Of a DNA stretch of 24,187 bases, positions 1-7,238 are shown piece by piece. The notes beneath the pieces are model-generated. The model had not been told where the DNA came from. It saw only the letters and a program-made list of their open reading frames with translations, and did not search any database. Position 1 is the first letter of the stretch, and each line of letters starts with the position of its first letter. Source of the stretch: Scytonema sp. UIC 10036 (lineage in GTDB: Bacteria > Cyanobacteriota > Cyanobacteriia > Cyanobacteriales > Nostocaceae); assembly GCF_009725235.1 (NCBI RefSeq), contig NZ_WJFC01000203.1, forward strand, positions 1 through 24,187, read 5' to 3'. The position numbers and the translations under genes are program-made.

Positions 1-50
1 CCAACAAATGCTGATAAATGTTGGGTTTCGTTCCTCAACCCAACCTACGT
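1..50. repeat. Dispersed repeat copy A, cut by window edge
   Basis: This stretch contains TGTTGGGTTTCGTTCCTCAA followed by CCCAACCTACG. The same modules recur at 5061-5181 and, in shortened inverted form, at 9145-9174, so this is one copy of a dispersed intergenic repeat whose ends are the inverted pair GTAGGTTGGG/CCCAACCTAC. The left end lies outside the window. Its role is unknown. Comparable elements are common between cyanobacterial genes. Confidence 0.7.
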
Positions 51-135
51 TCAATTTGAGTTTTTAGCAAAACCTACGTAGTATTGGGACTCTAACTATC
101 CTTTACGATCGCTTCAGATGCAACATCGTTTTGGT

Positions 136-1236
136 TTACTTTCGTTTCATAAATGAAAGTAGTGGTTTCTCCAAACATAGGTAGAAAGCAACACCTGCTA
201 GTAAGGTAACAATCGTATTGATAATGGCAAACAGACTAAATATGAAAGAGTTTTGAGTAAGAAAATCCACTATTCCAAGTTTAATAGCAGCTTTTGTTAA
301 GTTATTAATCACAAAACTGTGTATTAAATAAGTAGAGTAAGATGCATCGCCTAATAATATCAAAACATGAGGAGGAGCGATCGCTTTCCTCATTTCCAAA
401 GCTACACTACCAAGGATGATAAGCAAGGCTGGTATACCAAAGCTTATAACTCTACTTGATAGTGTAATAATTTTGTAATTATAACTTATAGCTGATAGAG
501 TAAATAAAAAAATACCTACATAGAGTAGGGTACTGCCATAAGTAATTTTATATTTGGAGACAAGATATGAACATAACACTCCAAAAAGAAACTCTATGTG
601 TATTCTATTAAAAAGAAAATCCAGCAGAAAAATATCCTGAGGAATTTTAATTATCCCAACAAAGTTGAAAAATACTATTGATAACCATGGAACAATTATT
701 GAAACCGAGAATTTTGGCTTAAAATATATTAATAACCCAAACATTATATAGAAAAAAATTTCATAACTCAGTGTCCAGCTAACACCTATAAACTTTTCAA
801 TAATCTCTGTTTCTTGAGGAAATAGTAAATAAGCTTTTCCAATCTCAAGAAAACTCTGAGGATTTTTATCTGAGGATAATTCACCTATAGAAGTTAAGAT
901 TTTCAGTGTCAAAATCAACCAATATAACGGATAGACTCGCACAAATCTTTTCCAGAAAAAATCTTTTAATTTAGTTGGTTTACCAATATCCTTGCTGTGA
1001 ATGTGAAAGATAATGAAACCGCTGATTACAAAGAACAAATCTACTCCCGATGCTCCAAAAAGAAATATATTAGATAAAAATGGTTGATTGAGATTTTGGT
1101 CAAATATAAGACAAGAATGACATAGTACGACGAGTAATGCTGCCAAGCCTCGAAAAACTTGTAGCAGATTCAGTTTCTTTTTGGCAGTTTTTTGTTCTAT
1201 ATTGCTACTATTTTCTACAGAATTGGAGTTTAACAT
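136..1236 (-). CDS. Acyltransferase 3 family membrane O-acyltransferase
   Basis: A 366-residue integral membrane protein of the acyltransferase 3 family (OafA/NodX type), which transfers acetyl or other acyl groups to surface sugars. A polar N-tail of about 20 residues precedes the first membrane helix, which carries the family signature R29 and H40 (the likely catalytic His). GVDLFFVISGF follows at 64-74, then the basic loop with R97 and R100 before VYPLYW. About ten hydrophobic segments fill the rest, which fits the family length of 350-400. The ATG at 1236 lies 8 nt after the stop of the upstream glycosyltransferase, with an AGG inside that gene's end, so the two are almost certainly co-transcribed. 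Base composition is more AT-rich than the neighbouring kinase genes, as is usual for exchanged polysaccharide genes. The acceptor sugar cannot be told from sequence. Confidence 0.9.
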   Translation of the reverse strand: MLNSNSVENSSNIEQKTAKKKLNLLQVFRGLAALLVVLCHSCLIFDQNLNQPFLSNIFLFGASGVDLFFVISGFIIFHIHSKDIGKPTKLKDFFWKRFVRVYPLYWLILTLKILTSIGELSSDKNPQSFLEIGKAYLLFPQETEIIEKFIGVSWTLSYEIFFYIMFGLLIYFKPKFSVSIIVPWLSIVFFNFVGIIKIPQDIFLLDFLFNRIHIEFLFGVLCSYLVSKYKITYGSTLLYVGIFLFTLSAISYNYKIITLSSRVISFGIPALLIILGSVALEMRKAIAPPHVLILLGDASYSTYLIHSFVINNLTKAAIKLGIVDFLTQNSFIFSLFAIINTIVTLLAGVAFYLCLEKPLLSFMKRK

Positions 1237-1244
1237 GATAATTA

Positions 1245-2327
1245 CTACCTGGGTTGATGAAAGTCAAAATTATGGTTCGATTGCTCTTTATCAAGATAGT
1301 CGAGAGCCATCTCAATTGTTTGACAATCTACTTTAAAGGGATCTTTAAAAGGAGATTTTACACAATCAGGATTGCCTTTGAAAAAATCGACTCCACGAAG
1401 CATTTGTGGAGTAATCTGACCGCGTACAGAACACCATTGACCGTTGATGACATTTACGAGATAGCGGAAGCATCGACGCTGGTTCCAACTAGGAGACATA
1501 AGCTCAACAACTTTTACCCCACTATTGGGCTTGGAGTCTGGACTTAGCCCCAAACGGTTAAAATGCAAATTACTGACACCCGCACCATGAACTGCAACAA
1601 CTATTTTTGCGTATCTTGCAATTGACCATTGTTGACTTAATGGGAAATCTTCAAAGTAACAAGTCTTAAAACCTCGTTCTGCTAGAAATTGAGCCACCTC
1701 ATCATTATTAATCAACCGACGAGTACCCCTTCGAGGAATGAAGATTCGCTCTACTCCCAAATCCTGGCAACCTGGAAAATTAAGATTAAAAAGTTGAGAT
1801 TTGATGCTAAAAAGATCGCGCTCTGAAACAGTAACAATTTCACCACAAACATCATCATCTGTACTAATTATAGGAATATTAAGCAGATGATATGCATCTC
1901 GAGCAAATTTAGATGTTCTAGCTCTTAGAACAATATGAATGTCAATATCTTTTTGGAAATGTTCGCTGAGAACTTTGCGTGCGAATAAGATAGGGGATGT
2001 CAGACTATCAAAGAAGTGTGCTGGATTTTCGTCGGTATCATAGCGAGCATCAAAAATAAATTTTCCTGAGTAATCTAGTTTCTTTCTATTTCTTAAAAGG
2101 TTGGTTGTAGCCCGATACGCTTTCCAACTCCAACTACCGATACGTCTAGGTCCTGTGCTTCCAGTAAAAACCTTAACTCTAACTTTAGTAGGTGCAATAT
2201 ATTCCTCTGGCAATAGCACTTGCTCGCTTGCTGGAAACCATACATCTGCTAAACTCGTTGGGTAAGCAAACATCATAGAAGATTTTGCTGTCAATCCTGG
2301 AATCTCTTTACAAATTTCTATCTCCAT
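1245..2327 (-). CDS. Glycosyltransferase family 61 (DUF563) protein
   Basis: A 360-residue protein whose C-terminal half matches the GT61/DUF563 pattern. FIPRRG near 196-201 is followed by the R/N-rich segment RRLINNDEV, then the sequence through YFEDFPLSQQWSIARYAKIV, and VHGAGVSNLHF at about 246-256. Proteins of this family transfer sugars such as xylose, GlcNAc or arabinose; bacterial members sit in exopolysaccharide and capsule clusters. No membrane segment is obvious, so a cytoplasmic or peripheral location is inferred. The ATG at 2327 has a GAGG about 9 nt upstream. The acyltransferase gene begins 8 nt past its stop, suggesting that the pair builds and then acylates a surface glycan. The sugar donor and acceptor are unknown. 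Confidence 0.85.
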   Translation of the reverse strand: MEIEICKEIPGLTAKSSMMFAYPTSLADVWFPASEQVLLPEEYIAPTKVRVKVFTGSTGPRRIGSWSWKAYRATTNLLRNRKKLDYSGKFIFDARYDTDENPAHFFDSLTSPILFARKVLSEHFQKDIDIHIVLRARTSKFARDAYHLLNIPIISTDDDVCGEIVTVSERDLFSIKSQLFNLNFPGCQDLGVERIFIPRRGTRRLINNDEVAQFLAERGFKTCYFEDFPLSQQWSIARYAKIVVAVHGAGVSNLHFNRLGLSPDSKPNSGVKVVELMSPSWNQRRCFRYLVNVINGQWCSVRGQITPQMLRGVDFFKGNPDCVKSPFKDPFKVDCQTIEMALDYLDKEQSNHNFDFHQPR

Positions 2328-2353
2328 GTCAAGACCTCATACAAAATTTACAA

Positions 2354-2375
2354 GGGACTGGGGATTGGGGACTGG
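2354..2375. repeat. Short G-rich heptamer repeat
   Basis: GGGACTG/GGGATTG/GGGACTG repeats in tandem directly upstream of the GT61 gene, in the divergent gap between it and the hybrid kinase. This is a typical cyanobacterial STRR with one varying base. Confidence 0.7.
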
Positions 2376-2448
2376 AAAATTAATTGCCTTTTCATCAATC
2401 GCTTTTCCATAGGTTCTTGTGTAAGCAGTTGATAATAACTCTAACCAT

Positions 2449-2502
2449 GTACGGGTGCAAGGCATTACACCCCTACTAACCACTAACCACTAACTACTAA
2501 CT
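2449..2502. repeat. Imperfect palindrome plus CACTAAC-type STRR
   Basis: Positions 2449-2475 form an imperfect palindrome (GTACGGGTG and CACCCCTAC pair at 8 of 9 positions around CAAGGCATTA). It is followed by TAACCAC/TAACTAC heptads up to 2502, only a few bases before the start of the hybrid kinase. The same arrangement (GTAGGGG hairpin then ACTAACCACTAAC) recurs at 12683-12730. Confidence 0.65.
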
Positions 2503-2508
2503 AATATA

Positions 2509-4752
2509 ATGAAAGTCTTATTAGTTGAAGATAACCCTGGAGATGTTCGGCTGTTGCAGGAATTTTTATTGGAAGTTCCTTCCGTTGAATTTGTTCTGAA
2601 ACAAGTAGAACAGTTAGATGAAGCGCTCAAATCTCTTGAGGAAGAAAGTTTTGATGTCATTTTACTAGACTTATTACTGCCAGATAGCCAGGGATTGGAA
2701 ACATTTGTCAAAATCCACTGTCAATCTCCTGCCATTCCTGTGATTGTTTTAACAGGTTTTAATGATGAAACCCTGGCTATTCATGCAATGCAGCAAGGAG
2801 CGCAAGATTATTTGGTTAAGGCACAGGTGAATGGCGACTTACTGTTCCGTTCCATGCGCTATGCAATTGAGCGTCAGCGCACGGAGGAAGCTTTAAGACG
2901 GAGTGAAGAGCGATTTCGGGTTGCATTGAAGAACTCTCCGATCTTTGTATTTAACCAAGACAAAGAACTACGCTACACCTGGGTTTACAATCCGATTTTT
3001 GGGTTGACTGCTGAAGAAATTTTGGGCAAATGCGACTCAGATTTTATCTGGGGTGATGATGGTGAACGTCTCAAAGAGATGAAATTAGGCGTACTCGCTA
3101 CTGGTATTGGAATCAGGGAAGAAATTTCGCTCTCGACAGCCCAGGGAACTGGATATTACGATCTGACTGTTGAACCATTGTATAATGAATCACATGAAAT
3201 TGCAGGTATCACCTGTGCCTGTATTGACATTAACGAGCATAAATTGGCTGAAGAGAAAATTCGCCAACAAGCTGCTTTACTTGATGTTACCACTGACGCA
3301 ATTTTTGTCAGAGATTTAAATAATCGTGTCTTATTCTGGAACAAAGGTGCAGAAAATCTGTATGGCTGGCTTTCCAAGGAAGCATGCGGAGAAGATGCTA
3401 GCAAGTTTTTGTACAATGAAACACCACCAGAAGAGGAAGCCGCTTTTGTGAGTGTAACTCGTAAGGGCAAGTGGCAGGGTGAAGTCACTAAATTGACGAA
3501 AAACAATAAGGAAATTCTTGTAGAAAGCCGTTGGACTTTGGTATGCGATCGCAATGGCAAGCCCAAATCAATTCTTACTGTTGATACCGACATTTCAGAA
3601 AAGAAACTTTTAGAGTCTCAATTATTTCGTACTCAACGCTTGGAAAGTATTGGAACTTTAGCAAGCGGTATTGCTCACGATTTGAATAACATTTTAACAC
3701 CTATTCTGGCAGTCGCGCAACTATTACCCCTGAAGTACCCCGATATATACGAGCAGGATATGCACCTATTAGAAATCTTAGAAGATAGTGCCAAACGGGG
3801 TGCCGATCTCGTGAAACAGGTTTTGTCTTTTGCGCGGGGTGTTGAAGGCAAGCGCATTACTTTACAAATGAGACATTTAATTAAAGAAGTTATAACTATT
3901 CTCAAAGAAACATTTCCTAAATCTGTAGAAGTCCGCACTGATATACAACAAGATTTATGGATGGTTTCTGGTGATAGTACACAACTGCATCAAGTACTGA
4001 TGAACCTTTGTGTCAACGCCCGTGACGCTATGGCTAATGGTGGGACTTTAAGTATCTCTGCCGAAAATCTTTTTGTTGATGAAAATTATGCTCGTATGCA
4101 TCTAGAGGCAAAAACGGGACCTTATATCGTCATTACTGTTTCAGATACTGGAGTTGGCATTTCTTCTGAAATTATAGACAGAATTTTTGAACCATTTTTT
4201 ACCACTAAGGAACAAGGCAAAGGCACCGGGTTGGGGCTTTCCACTGTTATTGGCATCGTCAAAAGTCACGGTGGTTTTGTAAATGTATATAGTGAAATTG
4301 GCTCTGGGACTCGCTTTAAAGTTTACTTTCCTGCAGTTGAGGAAATAGAAACAGAGGTAGCACCGGAAGTTGAGGTATTAACAGGCAATGAAGAACTCAT
4401 TTTAGTTGTAGATGATGAACCTTCGATTCAAGAAATTACCAAAGCATCTTTAGAAGCATACAACTATAAGATTTTGACAGCAAATGATGGTGTGGAAGCG
4501 ATCGCGCTCTATGCCCAGTATAAGGATACAATCCGTGTTGTGTTGATGGATATGATGTTACCTTTACTCGATGGTTTAACTGCTATCCGTACCATTCAAA
4601 AAATCAACCCACACGTAAAAGTGATTGCTACAAGTGGGCTTATGTCCAGCAGTAAGTTAGCTGCTGCCACTGGCAATGGAGTCCAGAAATTTTTACCCAA
4701 GCCATACACTGTTAAAGAATTATTGCATGCTTTGCAGACGGTGCTTGGTTAA
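2509..4752 (+). CDS. Hybrid sensor histidine kinase: REC-PAS-PAS-HisKA-HATPase-REC
   Basis: A 747-residue soluble signalling protein with a receiver at each end. The N-terminal receiver (1-120) has acidic E7/D8, phospho-acceptor D54, T82 and K104. Two PAS domains follow (about 134-250 and 255-370), with the typical SEERFR linker. The HisKA box [16 protein letters not shown] places the phospho-His at H390. The HATPase domain shows the N-box ([15 protein letters not shown], about 494-508), SDTGVGI, the F-box EPFFTTK and GKGTGLGLS near 570. The C-terminal receiver (about 630-747) has D635/D636 and acceptor D681. No membrane helix is present, so the input is likely cytosolic or comes from another kinase phosphorylating the N-terminal receiver. 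No output domain is present, so the phosphate probably moves on to a separate partner. No Shine-Dalgarno is visible before the ATG; STRR sequence abuts it. The ligand is unknown. Confidence 0.93.
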   Translation: MKVLLVEDNPGDVRLLQEFLLEVPSVEFVLKQVEQLDEALKSLEEESFDVILLDLLLPDSQGLETFVKIHCQSPAIPVIVLTGFNDETLAIHAMQQGAQDYLVKAQVNGDLLFRSMRYAIERQRTEEALRRSEERFRVALKNSPIFVFNQDKELRYTWVYNPIFGLTAEEILGKCDSDFIWGDDGERLKEMKLGVLATGIGIREEISLSTAQGTGYYDLTVEPLYNESHEIAGITCACIDINEHKLAEEKIRQQAALLDVTTDAIFVRDLNNRVLFWNKGAENLYGWLSKEACGEDASKFLYNETPPEEEAAFVSVTRKGKWQGEVTKLTKNNKEILVESRWTLVCDRNGKPKSILTVDTDISEKKLLESQLFRTQRLESIGTLASGIAHDLNNILTPILAVAQLLPLKYPDIYEQDMHLLEILEDSAKRGADLVKQVLSFARGVEGKRITLQMRHLIKEVITILKETFPKSVEVRTDIQQDLWMVSGDSTQLHQVLMNLCVNARDAMANGGTLSISAENLFVDENYARMHLEAKTGPYIVITVSDTGVGISSEIIDRIFEPFFTTKEQGKGTGLGLSTVIGIVKSHGGFVNVYSEIGSGTRFKVYFPAVEEIETEVAPEVEVLTGNEELILVVDDEPSIQEITKASLEAYNYKILTANDGVEAIALYAQYKDTIRVVLMDMMLPLLDGLTAIRTIQKINPHVKVIATSGLMSSSKLAAATGNGVQKFLPKPYTVKELLHALQTVLG

Positions 4753-4779
4753 GTTCGATACTCTATCCTCGTTCCCCCT

Positions 4780-4811
4780 CGTTCCCAGGCGGAGCCTGGG
4801 AATGCCTTTTT
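4780..4811 (+). terminator. Probable intrinsic terminator after the hybrid kinase
   Basis: TTCCCAGGC (4782-4790) and GCCTGGGAA (4794-4802) form a perfect 9-bp stem around GGA. It is extended by one G-T and one C-G pair and followed by CC and a run of five T. It starts 28 nt past the kinase stop. The sequence also belongs to a dispersed CCTCGTTCCCAGGC family (see 24072-24106), so termination may be a side use of a repeat. Confidence 0.55.
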
Positions 4812-4812
4812 A

Positions 4813-4827
4813 GGAGGCTCCGCCTCC
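4813..4827. repeat. Second small hairpin (GGAGGC/GCCTCC)
   Basis: A perfect 6-bp inverted repeat with a TCC loop directly follows the T-run of the preceding hairpin. Together they form a double stem-loop that looks like one compound repeat unit. Confidence 0.5.
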
Positions 4828-4831
4828 AGTG

Positions 4832-4990
4832 CTAAATATGCCACGCTCTGCAGAGCCTAACAGCAGCAGTAGGCTGGGCAATGCTAGCCCTGTCAAGGTG
4901 ACTCAATACTGCAAGGGCTGAGAGAAATTGTAGTAGCGCATCTGGGCTAATTTGTTGGGTAGAAATTAATCGGTTAATGAGTCTGTGATT
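4832..4990 (-). pseudogene. Protein-like coding remnant, N-terminus lost
   Basis: On the minus strand an open frame of about 53 codons runs into a TAG at 4832-4834 and reads like genuine protein (…LINRLISTQQISPDALLQ, then FLSALAVLSHLDRASIAQPT). Upstream in the same frame there is only repeat-like G/Q-rich sequence with no ATG, GTG or TTG, and then a stop. The simplest reading is the 3' end of a gene whose front was removed when the repeats around 4990-5060 arrived. I do not recognise the family. It could be chance, but the amino-acid composition is unusually protein-like for an intergenic frame. Confidence 0.35.
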
Positions 4991-5060
4991 CTTGCCCCCC
5001 TGCTCCCGTGCCCCCTGCCCCAGAGCAGCCTCAACCCAGCATTTTCAGGTGGATGTGGTA

Positions 5061-5181
5061 GTAGGTTGGGTTGAGCACGAGCGTTACCCAACAAATGCTT
5101 CTAGATGTTGGGTTTCGTTCCTCAAACGCCACTTCACTCAACTCTGGGAACCAGAGCACTTTTTGTGGCTCCCCAACCTAC
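5061..5181. repeat. Dispersed repeat copy B with nested insert
   Basis: The outer ends GTAGGTTGGG (5061-5070) and CCCAACCTAC (5172-5181) are perfect 10-bp inverted repeats. Inside, CCCAACAAATGCT and GATGTTGGGTTTCGTTCCTCAA match copy A at 1-50. Copy A joins CCTCAA directly to CCCAACCTACG, whereas here about 47 bases containing CTCTGGGAACCAGAG separate them, which looks like a smaller repeat inserted within the larger one. Confidence 0.7.
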
Positions 5182-5221
5182 GTGTTTTGGAATTTACTAC
5201 CTTTGTTATTGTAAAAATTAA

Positions 5222-5227
5222 TATAAT
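5222..5227 (+). promoter_or_regulatory. Perfect -10 hexamer just before the ABC exporter ATG
   Basis: TATAAT lies 6 nt before the ATG at 5234. No well-spaced -35 is visible; TTGTTA at 5203 is only 13 nt upstream. If the hexamer is used, transcription would begin at or near the A of the ATG, giving a leaderless message. This fits the absence of a Shine-Dalgarno sequence. Confidence 0.35.
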
Positions 5228-5233
5228 TTTTGT

Positions 5234-7111
5234 ATGATGAATCAGTCTACAACTCTAACAAAATCTGATACAGAGTACCGTCGGCGTGAAAATGACTGGC
5301 GGTTATTTTTGCGTTTAGTACCTTATGCCCGTCGTCACGGAAAATTGCTAGCGCTGTCAATGCTGCTACTCGTACCCATAGCCCTCAGCAACGCCTTGCA
5401 ACCCCTGCTTATCGGACAGGCAATTTCTCTTATTCGCAATGAACCCAATACCTACGAGTTTTTCAGAAATCGCCCTATGTTACAGGGGCTACAGATGATT
5501 GAAGTTGCACTACTGATTACAGTAGCTATCAGACTAATATTAACAGGTTCTCAGGGTTATTTAGTACAGACGGTAGGGCAAAAAATCACGGCGGAAATCC
5601 GAAAAGACTTATTCCATCACGTAACATCTTTGGCAGTGCGTTTTTTTGATAGGACGCCTGTAGGTAAAATTATTACCAGACTCACCAGCGATGTGGAAGT
5701 GTTGGGAGATGTATTTGCGACTGGTGCAATTGGTATTGTGTCAGATTTGTTTTCCATGCTGGTAGTCCTTGGTTTTATGTTTTCTATCAATTGGCAACTT
5801 GCTTTGTTGCTATTGTCAATGCTCGTACCAGTATCGGGAGTCATTGTTTATTTTCAGAAGCAATACCGGGCAGCAAATTATAAAGCAAGGGAAGAAATTT
5901 CAGCACTGAATTCTCAGCTACAAGAAAATATTATTGGTATCAATGTCGTGCAACTGTTTCGTCGGGAAAAATTCAACGCGGAGTTGTTTCGCACCACAAA
6001 CAACCGCTACGTTCGTGAAGTTGATAACAGTATCTTTTTTGATTCTGCTGTTTCAGCAACACTGGAATGGATTGCATTGATTGCCATTGGGGTTGTTTTA
6101 TGGGTAGGAAGTGGTTTGCTATTACAGCAAAACTTGACTTTCGGGATTTTATCTGCTTTTGTCTTGTATGCCGAAAGGTTGTTCCAACCCCTACAACAAT
6201 TTGCTGAAAAATTTACTGTCATTCAAGCGGGTTTTACCGCAGTTGAACGTGTCAGCGAAGTTTTAAATGAACCGATAGAAATTCGCGATCGCGCAAATCC
6301 CAGATTTTCAATTTTAGACTCAAGATTGGGCTATATTGACGAAATCACAGATCAACTTGCATTGCCCAATTTGCAACCCAAACGAGGAGAAATCCGCTTT
6401 GAACATGTTTGGTTTGCCTACAAAGATGATGAGTATGTCATCAAAGATTTAGATTTCACCATCAATCCTGGAGAAAAAATTGCATTGGTAGGTCCGACAG
6501 GTGCGGGGAAAAGTTCCATCATTCGCCTATTATGCCGTCTTTACGAACCCAGCAAAGGGCGTATATTTGTAGATGGTGTAGATATTCGAGAAATACCCCA
6601 AGCAGATCTGCGACGTTACATGGCAGTTATTTTGCAGGACGGCTTTTTATTTGCTGGTGATGTTAAGAGCAACATTAGCTTGGGAGACATTTACAGCTTT
6701 GAGGAAATCCAGCAAGCAGCAGAGAAGACAAACGTAGCCTCATTTATTGAGCAATTGCCTCAAGGATATGATACCCAATTGCGAGAACGAGGCACCAATC
6801 TTTCAAGCGGTCAAAAACAACTATTAGCCTTTGCCCGTGCAGCGATTCGCAGTCCAGAAGTTTTGGTTTTAGATGAAGCCACTGCGAGTTTAGATGTGGT
6901 CACAGAAGCTTTAGTTCAGGAAGCGCTACACAAGCTTTTGTCAGGACGTACTGCCATTATCATTGCTCACCGCCTGTCTACCATTCGGAATGTCAATCGG
7001 ATTTTTGTACTAAAGCAAGGAGAACTCATAGAACAAGGAAGCCATGAAGAGTTACTGCGTCAAGGCGGAATGTACGCGACTCTCCATAATTTGCAAATGT
7101 TGGGATCTTAA
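5234..7111 (+). CDS. ABC transporter, fused permease/ATPase (exporter half-transporter)
   Basis: A 625-residue type IV (MsbA/LmrA-like) ABC half-transporter that should act as a dimer to export a lipid, drug or peptide. The transmembrane domain with six helices spans about 38-320. The nucleotide-binding domain has Walker A GPTGAGKS at 420-427, the Q-loop Q468, the signature LSSGQ at 523-527, Walker B ending D547-E548, and the switch H579. All catalytic residues are intact. The linker between domains (about 353-383) is longer than usual and is partly encoded by a repeat-like DNA segment (6299-6330). ATG codons occur at 5234 and 5237 with no Shine-Dalgarno. No periplasmic adaptor or second half-transporter is adjacent, so a homodimer is inferred. 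The substrate cannot be named. Confidence 0.93.
   Translation: MMNQSTTLTKSDTEYRRRENDWRLFLRLVPYARRHGKLLALSMLLLVPIALSNALQPLLIGQAISLIRNEPNTYEFFRNRPMLQGLQMIEVALLITVAIRLILTGSQGYLVQTVGQKITAEIRKDLFHHVTSLAVRFFDRTPVGKIITRLTSDVEVLGDVFATGAIGIVSDLFSMLVVLGFMFSINWQLALLLLSMLVPVSGVIVYFQKQYRAANYKAREEISALNSQLQENIIGINVVQLFRREKFNAELFRTTNNRYVREVDNSIFFDSAVSATLEWIALIAIGVVLWVGSGLLLQQNLTFGILSAFVLYAERLFQPLQQFAEKFTVIQAGFTAVERVSEVLNEPIEIRDRANPRFSILDSRLGYIDEITDQLALPNLQPKRGEIRFEHVWFAYKDDEYVIKDLDFTINPGEKIALVGPTGAGKSSIIRLLCRLYEPSKGRIFVDGVDIREIPQADLRRYMAVILQDGFLFAGDVKSNISLGDIYSFEEIQQAAEKTNVASFIEQLPQGYDTQLRERGTNLSSGQKQLLAFARAAIRSPEVLVLDEATASLDVVTEALVQEALHKLLSGRTAIIIAHRLSTIRNVNRIFVLKQGELIEQGSHEELLRQGGMYATLHNLQMLGS
6299..6330 (+). 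repeat. Repeat-like segment inside the ABC exporter linker
   Basis: An AT-rich stretch built on the ATTTTAGATT/AGATTGGG theme that cyanobacterial STRRs use lies in frame between the membrane and ATPase domains, encoding RFSILDSRLG. It keeps the frame and adds a short linker rather than breaking the gene. Confidence 0.4.
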
Positions 7112-7122
7112 GTTAGTTAATA

Positions 7123-7222
7123 GTTAGTGGTTAGTGGTTAGTGGTTAGTGGTTAGTGGTTAGTGGTTAACAACCAACAACCAACAACCAACAACTAACAA
7201 CCAACAACTAACCACTAACCCT
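7123..7222. repeat. STRR array: six GTTAGTG, then CAACAAC/CACTAAC heptads
   Basis: Six perfect GTTAGTG heptads (7123-7164) are followed by AACAACC/AACAACT units and end with ACTAACCACTAACC. The two halves are partly complementary, so RNA or supercoiled DNA here could fold into a stem. The array fills the whole gap between the ABC exporter and the protease gene, leaving only the GGAG ribosome site (7227-7230) free. Confidence 0.9.
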
Positions 7223-7238
7223 TTCTGGAGAAAAATCA

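Noticed and set aside
1254..1547. 97-residue plus-strand frame inside the GT61 gene
   Set aside because: It is antisense to a well-supported gene and shows no domain features.
4992..5237. 81-residue plus-strand open frame before the ABC exporter
   Set aside because: It runs through C-rich repeat DNA and dispersed repeat copy B; the peptide has no coding character.
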